DNA from: an uncultured Oscillospiraceae bacterium | Lineage (GTDB): Bacteria > Bacillota > Clostridia > Oscillospirales > Oscillospiraceae | Assembly: GCA_934546685.1 (NCBI GenBank) | Contig: CAKTEB010000058.1 | Span: 1-15,680 of the forward strand | DNA: 15,680 nt | Direction of reading: 5' to 3' | Shown: piece by piece, positions 1 through 6,610 of the stretch | Position numbering within the stretch: position 1 is the first letter of the stretch | Layout: each line of letters opens with the position of its first letter | Notes under the pieces: model-generated | Seen by the model: only the letters and a program-made list of their open reading frames with translations | What the model was told of the DNA's origin: nothing | The model's database searches: none | Position numbers and translations under genes: made by a program

Positions 1-115
1 TAGGCGCACGGAAGCGGCCGTTTTTCTCAATGACCTGATTCCAGGTATAAATGATCTCGTCCACGGAATCCCATAGCGTTCCGTCTAAATCAAATAAAAT
101 ACTGTCGCAATTCAT
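1..115 (-). CDS. HAD-family hydrolase, N-terminal fragment (window edge)
   Basis: The first 38 codons of a minus-strand gene are visible, beginning MNCDSILFDLDGTLWDSVDE. The DLDGT signature is HAD motif I, whose first Asp is the phosphoryl-accepting nucleophile and whose second Asp is the general acid. Phosphoglycolate phosphatase-like and beta-phosphoglucomutase-like HADs start this way, so a small-molecule phosphatase is likely, but the substrate cannot be told. An AAGGA ribosome site lies 9 nt before the ATG. The gene starts 20 nt after the stop of the DUF624 membrane protein gene, so the two probably share a transcript. The cap domain and motifs II-IV lie outside the window. Confidence 0.85.
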   Translation of the reverse strand, partial: MNCDSILFDLDGTLWDSVDEIIYTWNQVIEKNGRFRAP

Positions 116-135
116 TGGATCTTGTCCTTCCGTGC

Positions 136-1431
136 TCAGAACAGATTGGTGTCCCGAATGGCGGGCGTCTCGTATTTGTCCTCGTCTGCCGCTTCCTCGG
201 CAGGTGCTTCTTCCTCTTCCATGGTCTCCCCTGCCTCCTGGGCCGCCTTTGCCTTTTCCTGGGCCTGCATTTCCTCAATGGGCTTTACCAGATATTTGTC
301 AACCAGCGGATAGCAGGCGCTGATGGACAGAAAGTTCGTAAAGCTGTACAGGAACATGCCCAGCAGTACGATCTCCAGGAACGGATGCACCGCCATGATC
401 AGCACATAGGCCACGATCCAGAGCAGCAGATTGGCAAGGCCGCTGAAAAAGTTCCGAAAAATTCCGATAAATGCCAGCAGCCAAGCGTTCTGTATAATGG
501 AGCGCAGGTTCAGCTTTACCGTGACGATCATCAAATAGATGTATTTGCGCATGAACGCATAGAACATGCCCACCAGCAGGGTCACATATTTGCAGACGCG
601 CATGATGGCAGCCATCTCCGCCGTGGGCCGGAAGGTCAGGTTGAAGATCACCAGTGCTGCGACCAGGCAGTCCAGCACGCCGAAGAACATCCCCTGCTTC
701 CAGTTTTCCTTAGCCTTGTCCCAGATATCGCTGAGCCAGGAGTGGGACTCCCGGGAGTAGTTCCGGAGCACATAGGTCACGCCGCACTTGGCCGGGCCAT
801 AGCACAGCACCGAGGCGATCAGCAGGATCACCTGAATGGGCATGGGCACATACTGATAATAGAGCATAGCCAGATACAAAAGCGGCGTAAACAGGCTCAT
901 GAGGCCGTTGCCGCCGGACAAGCTGGCCTCCCGGATGGTCTTCAAGGGCCCGCTGCCAGAGAAGGTCACATAGTCGTTGTCATAGGCTGTCAGCTCGTCG
1001 ATGGTGGAAACGCCCTCCAGCGTGAACCAGGTATCGATGGTGTTGCTGGAATCCTTGGCGGCCTCTCCCCTGTCGGTGTAGAGCTTCACCGTAAAGGTGC
1101 CGTTTTTGTCCTGGGTGATATCCAAGGTATAGTCGTTGCCGCTGGCACCAGGATCCTTGGCTGTTACGGTCAGGTCTCCATTGGTATAGGAGGCGTAGGT
1201 GCCAGTGTAGCCCAGCCGCTGGAAGGTGGTATACATGGTGTCATAGACCTCCGTGTAGACAGCCAGCAGGATCGGCAGCATGACCAGCAGAAAAATGAAG
1301 TTTACCTCGATAAAACGCCAGAATTTCCGGCCATAAAGCTCAAAAAAGTGGAAAAAAGCGTTTTTCTTGGGTGCGTCCTTCTCTACGCCCTTGCCAGGCT
1401 TGTAGTAGCTTTTATACGAAAATAGTCCCAT
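136..1431 (-). CDS. DUF624/YesL-type membrane protein with inserted tail-sheath-like extracytoplasmic domain
   Basis: A 431-aa polytopic membrane protein. The N-terminus (1-40) is basic, and a first membrane segment lies near 43-60. Residues about 80-176 form a soluble, strand-rich, Asp/Thr/Gly-rich insert. Further hydrophobic segments follow near 178-220, 247-265, 279-304, 314-345 and 350-372. Residues 212-250 (GPAKCGVTYVLRNYSRESH, then a Trp/Lys-rich stretch) resemble the conserved GPA...R..S/E core of DUF624 (YesL) proteins. Those are usually about 200 aa and are often found near carbohydrate uptake genes. By the positive-inside rule the insert is outside the cell and the acidic Glu/Ala tail (388-431) is cytoplasmic. 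The insert carries LTVTAKDPGASGND and NDYVTFSGSGPL, which resemble a domain of XkdK-type phage tail sheath proteins. AAAGGAG lies 7 nt before the ATG. Function unknown; DUF624 assignment moderate. Confidence 0.85.
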   Translation of the reverse strand: MGLFSYKSYYKPGKGVEKDAPKKNAFFHFFELYGRKFWRFIEVNFIFLLVMLPILLAVYTEVYDTMYTTFQRLGYTGTYASYTNGDLTVTAKDPGASGNDYTLDITQDKNGTFTVKLYTDRGEAAKDSSNTIDTWFTLEGVSTIDELTAYDNDYVTFSGSGPLKTIREASLSGGNGLMSLFTPLLYLAMLYYQYVPMPIQVILLIASVLCYGPAKCGVTYVLRNYSRESHSWLSDIWDKAKENWKQGMFFGVLDCLVAALVIFNLTFRPTAEMAAIMRVCKYVTLLVGMFYAFMRKYIYLMIVTVKLNLRSIIQNAWLLAFIGIFRNFFSGLANLLLWIVAYVLIMAVHPFLEIVLLGMFLYSFTNFLSISACYPLVDKYLVKPIEEMQAQEKAKAAQEAGETMEEEEAPAEEAADEDKYETPAIRDTNLF

Positions 1432-1463
1432 GAAACGGCTCCTTTATTCGTCAGTATCCATAT

Positions 1464-1492
1464 ATTATAGCATCGATCCCAGCTTCCTGCAA
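1464..1492 (-). promoter_or_regulatory. Sigma-A-like promoter of the DUF624 gene
   Basis: On the minus strand a perfect TATAAT (1464-1469) is preceded by TGC, giving an extended -10. A weak -35, TTGCAG (1487-1492), lies 17 nt upstream. The start codon is about 33 nt downstream of the -10. Confidence 0.6.
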
Positions 1493-1508
1493 GCCTGAGT
1501 TATAGGAA

Positions 1509-1539
1509 GAACTGCAAGGCGCGCTTTGCCTTGCAGTTC
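1509..1539 (-). terminator. Hairpin after the threonine aldolase gene
   Basis: Perfect 12-bp arms (1509-1520 and 1528-1539) enclose a 7-nt loop, 16 nt past the aldolase stop codon. The minus-strand tail (TTCCTATAA) is only weakly U-rich, so termination may be partial. The next promoter (DUF624) begins about 17 nt further on. Confidence 0.55.
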
Positions 1540-1554
1540 GTAGCTCCCGCTATA

Positions 1555-2589
1555 TCACAGCCGCTGGATGGCCGCCGTCAGCTCTTCCAGCTGCTTATCC
1601 GTGGTGGCCCAGCTGGTGCAGAATCGGACGATCTCCCGTCCATCCTCCGTCTCCCCCTGGTGCTCAAACAGGAAGTCCTGCTTCAGCCGTTCTGCCTGCT
1701 CCGTCGTCAGGACCACAAACTGCTGATTGGTGGTGCTGTCCACCGACAGCGGTATTCCCGCCTTTTTGAAGGCCTCCCGGAGCTCCATAGCCTGCCGGTC
1801 CGCCTTCCGGCCCAGCTCAAAATAGAGGCCGTCCCGAAGCAGCGCCAGGAATTGCAGCCCCAGCAGCCAGCCCTTGGCCAATACCGCACCATTCTGCTTC
1901 ATAAAGGTCTTGAACCGCCGCTTCAGCGGGTCGCTGGTAATGACCACCGCCTCGCCGAACAGGGCCCCGCATTTGGTGCCGCCCAGATAAAACACATCCG
2001 TAAGCCGCGCCAGATCCGGGAGCGTCACGTCATTGCCCTGGGCCCCCAGGCCATAGGCCATGCGCGCGCCGTCGATAAAGAGATACATATGATATTGGTC
2101 GCAGACCCGGCGGATATCCTCCAGCTCCTGGAGCGTGTACAGGGTCCCCAACTCCGTGGGAAAGGACAGGTACACCAGCTTGGGCTCCGTAAGATACTCC
2201 GGCTCCCCTGCCTCATAATAGGTCCTCGCGCAGTCCGCGATCTGCTGGGCGGTGATCTTTGCCTCCTTGGAGGGCAGCGCCTGCAGCTTATGGCCGATAT
2301 GCTCCACCGAAGCCGCCTCATGGCAGTTGATGTGCCCAGTGTCCGCGCAAATCACGCTTTCCACAGATCGTAACGCCGCCCCGCACACCACGAAATTTGC
2401 CTGGGTCGCGCCCGGGAAAAAGTGAACGTCCGCCTCCGGCGCCTCACATAATTCCCGGATCAGCCCCGCCGCCTCCCGGCAGAATCGGTCCTCCCCGTAG
2501 CCCCCGAAGCTCTCCCCTGCCGAGGCCTGGATCGCCGCCAGCACCTGGGGATGCGCGGCACAGCTATAGTCATTGTTCATTCGGATCAT
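1555..2589 (-). CDS. ltaE: Low-specificity threonine aldolase / beta-eliminating lyase family PLP enzyme
   Basis: A 344-aa fold-type I PLP enzyme of the threonine aldolase family, which cleaves L-threonine or allo-threonine to glycine and acetaldehyde in the cytoplasm. Visible features are the His-rich stretch ADTGHINCHEA (82-92), where a His normally stacks on the PLP ring, DGAR (173-176), whose Asp binds the pyridine nitrogen, and YLGGTKCG (201-208), whose Lys206 should form the Schiff base. Length is normal. I chose the ATG at 2589 because GGAGGG lies 6 nt before it; an in-frame ATG at 2625 lacks such a site. The gene stands between two hairpins and so is probably monocistronic. Some family members are beta-eliminating lyases acting on other beta-hydroxy amino acids, so the substrate is not certain. 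Confidence 0.85.
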   Translation of the reverse strand: MIRMNNDYSCAAHPQVLAAIQASAGESFGGYGEDRFCREAAGLIRELCEAPEADVHFFPGATQANFVVCGAALRSVESVICADTGHINCHEAASVEHIGHKLQALPSKEAKITAQQIADCARTYYEAGEPEYLTEPKLVYLSFPTELGTLYTLQELEDIRRVCDQYHMYLFIDGARMAYGLGAQGNDVTLPDLARLTDVFYLGGTKCGALFGEAVVITSDPLKRRFKTFMKQNGAVLAKGWLLGLQFLALLRDGLYFELGRKADRQAMELREAFKKAGIPLSVDSTTNQQFVVLTTEQAERLKQDFLFEHQGETEDGREIVRFCTSWATTDKQLEELTAAIQRL

Positions 2590-2633
2590 TAGGATCCCTC
2601 CATTCGTATCATTTATAGAGATCAAGCAGATGT

Positions 2634-2662
2634 AAAAGGGGCCGCCGCACTGCGGCAGCCCC
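2634..2662 (-). terminator. Intrinsic terminator of spoIIM-xerD
   Basis: On the minus strand an 11-bp GC-rich stem (arms 2652-2662 and 2638-2648, one G-U pair) with a 3-nt loop is followed by TTTT (2634-2637). It starts 11 nt after the xerD stop codon. Confidence 0.85.
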
Positions 2663-2672
2663 GGATATGTAC

Positions 2673-3557
2673 TTACATAGCCTTTGGATGGCTCTTATTA
2701 TAGACGGATTTGAGCTGCTGCTTCACCAGCTGGGCATATACCTGGGTGGAGGAAATATCGCTATGGCCCATCATCTCCTGAATGGAATGAAGATCCGCGC
2801 CGTTTTCCAGCAGATGCGCCGCGAAGCTGTGCCGCAGGGTATGGGGCGTGATGTCCTTGTCGATATGGGCCTTTTCCTGGTAGCTCTTGACGATCTTCCA
2901 GAAGCCCTGACGGCTCATCCGGTCGCCGTTCATATTTACAAACAGAGCCTGCTCATCGATATCCGCAATCATCTTGGGCCGAATGTTCTGCATATACACC
3001 GCCAGTGCGTCCACCGCGGCAGGATACAGCGGAATGCTCCGCTCCTTGCCCTTGCTCTCGCAGCGGATGAAGCTGCCCGCCAGATTCACGTCGGTAATGT
3101 TCAGGGAAATGAGCTCCGTGACCCGGATGCCCGTGGCATACAGGAGCTCCAGCATGGCCTTGTCACGATAGCCCTTCATATCGGTGCACTTGGGCTGAGC
3201 CAGCAGCCGCTCCACCTCTTTGCCGGTGAGCACCTGGGGGAGCTTTTTCTCCGCCTTTACCGCCGCCACATTGGCCGCCGGGTTGGACTCCACCTGCCCC
3301 CGATCCGCCAGATAGTGATAGAAGCCCTTAATGGAGGCCAGACTCCGGGACACCGTAGCCGGGGATTTCCCCTGACCGGACAGGAAGTCCAAATAGGTGC
3401 TGACCCGCGTTTCTGTCACTGCCGTCAGCGGGATCTGACGCTCCGCAATGTATGACGCGAACTGCCTCAGATCCCGCATATAAGAGGAAATCGTGTTGGC
3501 AGACGCGTGTTTTTCGTCCGTCAGATAGCGCTGATAATCAGCCAGAAAGGTCTCCAT
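2673..3557 (-). CDS. xerD: Tyrosine recombinase XerD/XerC type
   Basis: A 294-aa site-specific tyrosine recombinase. The N-terminal SAM-like core-binding domain spans about 1-90 and the catalytic domain about 108-285. The full catalytic set is present: Arg145 (in TGIR), Lys169 (SKGKER), His239 and Arg242 (HTLRH), His265 (MMGH) and the nucleophile Tyr274. Length matches Xer proteins, which resolve chromosome dimers at dif, rather than phage integrases. It lies 7 nt after spoIIM. In Bacillus subtilis spoIIM and xerD (ripX) are also close neighbours, which supports XerD over XerC, but sequence alone does not settle this. A GGAG lies 12 nt before the ATG, which is far, so translation may be coupled to spoIIM. 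No integrated element is nearby. Confidence 0.9.
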   Translation of the reverse strand: METFLADYQRYLTDEKHASANTISSYMRDLRQFASYIAERQIPLTAVTETRVSTYLDFLSGQGKSPATVSRSLASIKGFYHYLADRGQVESNPAANVAAVKAEKKLPQVLTGKEVERLLAQPKCTDMKGYRDKAMLELLYATGIRVTELISLNITDVNLAGSFIRCESKGKERSIPLYPAAVDALAVYMQNIRPKMIADIDEQALFVNMNGDRMSRQGFWKIVKSYQEKAHIDKDITPHTLRHSFAAHLLENGADLHSIQEMMGHSDISSTQVYAQLVKQQLKSVYNKSHPKAM

Positions 3558-3564
3558 ACTTTTA

Positions 3565-4131
3565 TCAAACTCCGAATTTCAAAGAATAGGCCGCACAGCC
3601 AAAACGCGACAGCGTGCACTCCAGTACCGATGCCAGCAGCACCGCCAGTATCGTAATCAGCAGCACACCGCCCACATCCCGCCGGTTCTCGCCCCCGAAC
3701 TCCAGGGACTGCCGCCAAGACCAGCTCCCCAGCAGGAACCCATAGGGCACCACCAGTAGAAGCCGAGGCAGCAGCAGCAGGATCAGCGCCAGCAGCCCGC
3801 TTTTTCCGCACAGGGAAAATGCGCCGCCGCAGAGCAGCCCCAATAGCGCGCCCTCCGCGCCCAGTATCACCGGGATCAGCATAGCGCCACAGCGGGTAAA
3901 GCCCAGAAGAAACAGCAGGATCAGAAACTTCGCGTTCCGACTCAAACTCAGAAGCACCTGTCTCCGATCCGGCAGGCTTTTCCCGGACTGCGGCAAAAGC
4001 TCCAGCTTTACCCCCAGCACTCGCGCTAGTACACAGCCCAGTACCAGCCCCGTCAGGAACAGCGCCAGCAGAAAGCACCGCCGCCGGGCGGCCCCCAGGC
4101 CTGTACACGCCTTTGCAGAAGCAGCATCCAT
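3565..4131 (-). CDS. spoIIM: Stage II sporulation protein M homologue
   Basis: A 188-aa integral membrane protein with about five hydrophobic segments and basic loops. Its resemblance to SpoIIM rests on length, the order of segments (one near the N-terminus, a soluble loop with DRRQVLLSLSRNAKFL, then a hydrophobic block with paired Gly/Pro) and position beside xerD. SpoIIM acts with SpoIIP and SpoIID in the peptidoglycan-remodelling complex that drives engulfment of the forespore. I chose ATG at 4131; an in-frame GTG at 4140 is possible but would sit almost on the predicted transcription start. GGGGTGAG precedes the ATG. Leu content is very high. Family confidence is good but not absolute. 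Confidence 0.8.
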   Translation of the reverse strand: MDAASAKACTGLGAARRRCFLLALFLTGLVLGCVLARVLGVKLELLPQSGKSLPDRRQVLLSLSRNAKFLILLFLLGFTRCGAMLIPVILGAEGALLGLLCGGAFSLCGKSGLLALILLLLPRLLLVVPYGFLLGSWSWRQSLEFGGENRRDVGGVLLITILAVLLASVLECTLSRFGCAAYSLKFGV

Positions 4132-4147
4132 CCTTCTCACCCCATAG

Positions 4148-4176
4148 ATAGTATGGGGGATGGGGCTGTGATATAC
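4148..4176 (-). promoter_or_regulatory. Putative sigma-E promoter of spoIIM-xerD
   Basis: On the minus strand CATACTAT (4148-4155) matches the sigma-E -10 (CATACAnT type) at all but one position. GTATATC (4170-4176) lies 14 nt upstream as an ATAT-type -35. The predicted start is near 4141, giving a leader of about 10 nt. A 7-bp inverted repeat (4140-4146 and 4152-4158) overlaps the -10. spoIIM is known to be sigma-E-dependent in Bacillus. Confidence 0.5.
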
Positions 4177-4183
4177 CGTATGT

Positions 4184-4218
4184 TGTGGAAAATTATTTAA
4201 TCCACAGAGTTATACACA
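4184..4218. promoter_or_regulatory. Cluster of three DnaA-box-like sites
   Basis: Three 9-mers lie within 35 bp. TGTGGAAAA at 4184-4192 is the complement of TTTTCCACA, a match to TTWTNCACA. TAATCCACA at 4198-4206 has one mismatch. TTATACACA at 4210-4218 is a match. The first points opposite to the other two. They lie just upstream of the spoIIM promoter and border an AT-rich stretch. Confidence 0.5.
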
Positions 4219-4380
4219 GCGCATTTCCGTCTCTGCAAACATAATATACTGCAAACTTCCTGAAATAGCAATACTTTTTTGTATTTTTGTTCATTATGCC
4301 ATATTGTTATGTATATATGGTTATGTAAACTTCGTAACTTAAAAGGCGTAAATAACATCTTTTCCGCTACATCTTGTGGT
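4219..4380. other. AT-rich gene-free stretch
   Basis: Part of the roughly 330-bp gap between spoIIM and scfB. It is strikingly AT-rich for this GC-rich window and I see no credible ORF. It holds a direct repeat GTTATGTA (4306-4313 and 4320-4327, 14 bp apart) and T-tracts at 4275-4288. Together with the adjacent DnaA boxes it could be a regulatory or unwinding region; nothing proves it. Confidence 0.5.
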
Positions 4381-4418
4381 CAAGTTGCACATTTTTCAGC
4401 TATTTAGGGGGCGCAGAA

Positions 4419-4446
4419 ACGCCCCGCACGATATTGTGCGGGGCGT
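4419..4446 (-). terminator. Intrinsic terminator after scfB
   Basis: Perfect 11-bp arms (4419-4429 and 4436-4446) with a 6-nt loop, 20 nt past the scfB stop codon. On the minus strand the stem ends in T and is followed by TTCTGCG, a short U-run. Confidence 0.75.
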
Positions 4447-4465
4447 AAACACTATTTACAGTAAC

Positions 4466-5818
4466 TCAGAGTTCCGGGACGTCTGCCAATCCGGCCTCAA
4501 TGGCCCGCATGGCAATGGCGCATTCCAGCCGCTTCCGCTGCATATCGCAGCCCAGCGCATAGGGCTTCTTCATATCGCCGTTGGCGTTAAGGTTGGCCGC
4601 AGAGCAGCCGCCGCTGCAATAGAACCGAGCCCAGCACTCCTGGCAGTCCTCACGGGTATAGATGTTCAGTCCAGCGAAGGAGTTGGCGATATCCGTATCA
4701 AAGGAGCCGTCCAGGACACTGCCCATGCGGTACTCTTCCTTCCCCACGAACTGATGGCAGGGATAGAGCTCGCCGTCAGGGGTCACCGCCACATACTCGC
4801 AGCCAGCGCCGCAGCCCCGCATGCGCTTAATAACACAAGGGCCCTGGGTCAGATCCACATTGAAGTGGAAGAAGTTGAAGTCCTTCCGATGGAGCATGAT
4901 CTTCGCCAGCTTCTCATACTCGGCGTAGATAGTGGGCAGATCCTCCTGCCGAAGGGCGTAGGGATCAGAATCATCCGCCGTTACGGGCTCCACAGAGATG
5001 CTGTCCACGCCCAGATCCGCAATGCTCAGCACGTCCTGAGAGAAGTCCAGATTCTCATGGGTGAAAGTGCCGCGGACATAATAGTCCTTGCTCTTGTCCC
5101 GCTGCTGGATCAGCTTCAGGAACTTAGGTACGATCAGATCATAGCTGCCCTTGCCGTTGACAGTGAGCCGGTTCCGGTCGTTGACCTCCTTCCGGCCATC
5201 CAGAGACAGAACACAGTTGTCCATATTCTCGTTGAAGTATTTGATATTCTCGTCGCTGAGCAGCACGCCGTTGGTGGTCATGGTAAAGCGGAAATGCTTG
5301 CCCCACTCCTCCTCATGAGCCCGGGCGTACTCCACCGTTGCCTTTACGGTGTCCATAGCCATCAGCGGCTCACCGCCAAAGAAGTCCACCTCGATATTGT
5401 GGCGCTTGCCGGACTTCTTCACCACCCAGTCAACGGCCCGAAGGGCAACCTCAGGGGGCATGATCTTCCGGCCCGTGCCGAAATCGCCAGTGGAGGCGAA
5501 GCAGTATTTACACCGAAGATTACAGTCATGGGACACATGGAGACATAGAGCCTTCACCGGAGCGTCTTTAGGCACCGCCTGCGCCGGATCCACATAATCC
5601 ATAGGGGTGAACAGCAGTCCCTGATCCTTCAGCTCCATCAGCTCCCGCCAAGCCTTTTCCGCCTCCGCCTTCGGTACGCCCTCCAGCTCCGGCATGGTGT
5701 CGGGACAGTCCCCAGCCGCCGTCAGCAGATCATAGCTCAGCTTATCGAGCACATGCACCGCGCCGCTGTTTACGTCCACCGCAATGTAGCAGCCCAGCAC
5801 AGAAAACGTATGTACCAT
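4466..5818 (-). CDS. scfB: SCIFF peptide maturase, radical SAM/SPASM protein
   Basis: A 450-aa radical SAM enzyme that forms thioether crosslinks in the SCIFF precursor peptide. Residues 1-80 fit the PqqD-like peptide-recognition domain (MVHTFSVLGC, DVNSGAVHVLD). The radical-SAM cluster motif is C99xxxC103xxC106 (CNLRCKYC), with GGEP at 148-151. The C-terminal SPASM domain has Cys328, 336, 340, 354, 392, 395, 401, 405 and 424, enough for two auxiliary 4Fe-4S clusters. Length and motifs are as expected for this family. The substrate gene scfA lies 84 nt upstream in the same direction with a hairpin between. GGAG lies 9 nt before the ATG. The related enzyme of Clostridium thermocellum (CteB) joins Cys to Thr. 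The final role of SCIFF is unknown. Confidence 0.95.
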   Translation of the reverse strand: MVHTFSVLGCYIAVDVNSGAVHVLDKLSYDLLTAAGDCPDTMPELEGVPKAEAEKAWRELMELKDQGLLFTPMDYVDPAQAVPKDAPVKALCLHVSHDCNLRCKYCFASTGDFGTGRKIMPPEVALRAVDWVVKKSGKRHNIEVDFFGGEPLMAMDTVKATVEYARAHEEEWGKHFRFTMTTNGVLLSDENIKYFNENMDNCVLSLDGRKEVNDRNRLTVNGKGSYDLIVPKFLKLIQQRDKSKDYYVRGTFTHENLDFSQDVLSIADLGVDSISVEPVTADDSDPYALRQEDLPTIYAEYEKLAKIMLHRKDFNFFHFNVDLTQGPCVIKRMRGCGAGCEYVAVTPDGELYPCHQFVGKEEYRMGSVLDGSFDTDIANSFAGLNIYTREDCQECWARFYCSGGCSAANLNANGDMKKPYALGCDMQRKRLECAIAMRAIEAGLADVPEL

Positions 5819-5855
5819 AAATGTTTCTCCTTATTGTTCAAAATAACCAGCAAAC

Positions 5856-5879
5856 GGGGAGGGACATACGCCCCTCCCC
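5856..5879 (-). terminator. Hairpin between scfA and scfB (possible attenuator)
   Basis: Perfect 8-bp G/C arms (5872-5879 and 5856-5863) with an 8-nt loop lie between the precursor and maturase genes. The minus-strand tail is GTTTGC, a poor U-run, so partial read-through is expected. This would give more precursor than enzyme. Confidence 0.5.
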
Positions 5880-5902
5880 CTTTTTGCCAAAAATCACGTT
5901 AA

Positions 5903-6049
5903 TCAGCGATCCTTGTTCTCGCACTTCTGGTTGGCAACCGTGCAGGAAGTTTTGCAGGCAGACTGGCAAGAGGTCTGGCACTCGCCGCAGCCGCCCTTAC
6001 ATGCGCTTTCCTTCAGGGTAGCGCCGGTCAGAGTTCTAATATGTTCCAT
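5903..6049 (-). CDS. scfA: SCIFF ribosomal peptide precursor
   Basis: A 48-aa Cys-rich peptide beginning MEHIRTLTGATLKESACK and ending in the highly conserved core CQTSCQSACKTSCTVANQ, then KCENKDR. This core identifies SCIFF (six cysteines in forty-five residues), a peptide found across Clostridia beside its radical-SAM maturase. Seven Cys are present here (17, 21, 24, 28, 32, 36 and 43). Crosslinking by the ScfB neighbour should join Cys to nearby residues. Two adjacent ATGs exist (6050-6052 and 6047-6049). I chose the second because GGGGAGG then lies 8 nt before it and because SCIFF peptides usually begin with a single Met followed by a charged residue and HI. A strong promoter lies directly upstream. 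Confidence 0.95.
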   Translation of the reverse strand: MEHIRTLTGATLKESACKGGCGECQTSCQSACKTSCTVANQKCENKDR

Positions 6050-6082
6050 CATCTTAACCTCCCCGAATGATATTCTGGAGCC

Positions 6083-6111
6083 ATTATAGCATAGGAAAAG
6101 TAATATTTCAA
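6083..6111 (-). promoter_or_regulatory. Strong sigma-A promoter of scfA
   Basis: Minus-strand TTGAAA (6106-6111), 17-nt spacer, TATAAT (6083-6088), preceded by TGC as an extended -10. The start codon is 33 nt past the -10. This near-consensus promoter implies high constitutive expression of SCIFF. Confidence 0.85.
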
Positions 6112-6151
6112 TCGCTTTTTCACGATTTCTGCATTCGTACTTCCATTTGCG

Positions 6152-6547
6152 CTATACCCGGTACCTTTTCTTCCCGTTTTTGTATCTGCCGCCAGAGCTC
6201 AAAACACCGCCCGCCAGAGCCGTCAGCAGTACCAGCGCTCCATGGATCGCCGCCTCGCGGCCTGTCCAGCCCGACAGCATCGTTCCGGCCCCCAGCGTCA
6301 CAGCCAGATAGCATCCCGCCCCAGCCAAAGCCGACGGGATCGCGCTTTTTCCAGCCCGCCTTACTGCCACAGCCCCGGTCACGAATCCCGCCAGGGCTGC
6401 ACCGATCCAGCCGCCATAATTTATGGCCGCCTCCGGTAGCGCGCCCTCGTGGATCAGCGCCGTTAAAATCGCCCCGGTCACCAGGGACAGCAGCACCCCG
6501 GCCATCATTCCCAGCACGGCAGCCTTGGGGATCTTCATCTGCTTCAT
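6152..6547 (-). CDS. TIGR04086 (YrzE-like) family membrane protein
   Basis: A 131-aa protein with about four hydrophobic helices (near 10-33, 43-64, 69-90 and 97-117) rich in Ala and Gly, and a basic C-terminus (RYKNGKKRYRV). Small four-helix proteins of the TIGR04086 family are typically found next to yajC in Clostridia, as here, 63 nt downstream of it. Function is unknown; a link to the Sec translocon is only guilt by association. The start ATG (6547) has GAGGAG 8 nt upstream, and that site is the 3' arm of the yajC terminator hairpin. An in-frame ATG three codons later is less well placed. Confidence 0.8.
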   Translation of the reverse strand: MKQMKIPKAAVLGMMAGVLLSLVTGAILTALIHEGALPEAAINYGGWIGAALAGFVTGAVAVRRAGKSAIPSALAGAGCYLAVTLGAGTMLSGWTGREAAIHGALVLLTALAGGVLSSGGRYKNGKKRYRV

Positions 6548-6550
6548 AAG

Positions 6551-6594
6551 AAAAACTCCTCTCGCAATACTCCGTAAAGAGTATGCGGGAGGAG
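6551..6594 (-). terminator. yajC terminator overlapping the next ribosome binding site
   Basis: On the minus strand arms 6579-6594 and 6556-6572 pair over 16 bp with one mismatch and one bulge, around a 6-nt loop, and are followed by TTTTT (6551-6555). The last bases of the 3' arm (GAGGAG) are also the Shine-Dalgarno of the TIGR04086 gene. Confidence 0.8.
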
Positions 6595-6610
6595 CTTGAT
6601 TCTTGCTGGA

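Noticed and set aside
115..1425. 436-aa plus-strand open frame antisense to the DUF624 gene
   Set aside because: Composition is His/Gln/Gly-rich without domains, and the minus-strand frame has membrane segments, a good ribosome site and a promoter. It is a shadow caused by GC-rich codon use.
4141..4465. Chromosomal origin (oriC)
   Set aside because: DnaA-box-like sites and AT-rich DNA are present, but there is no dnaA, dnaN or other origin-associated gene, and genes on both sides run the same way. Kept only as a regulatory or titration candidate.
4376..5548. 390-aa plus-strand open frame antisense to scfB
   Set aside because: scfB has the full radical-SAM and SPASM Cys pattern; the antisense frame has no recognisable feature.
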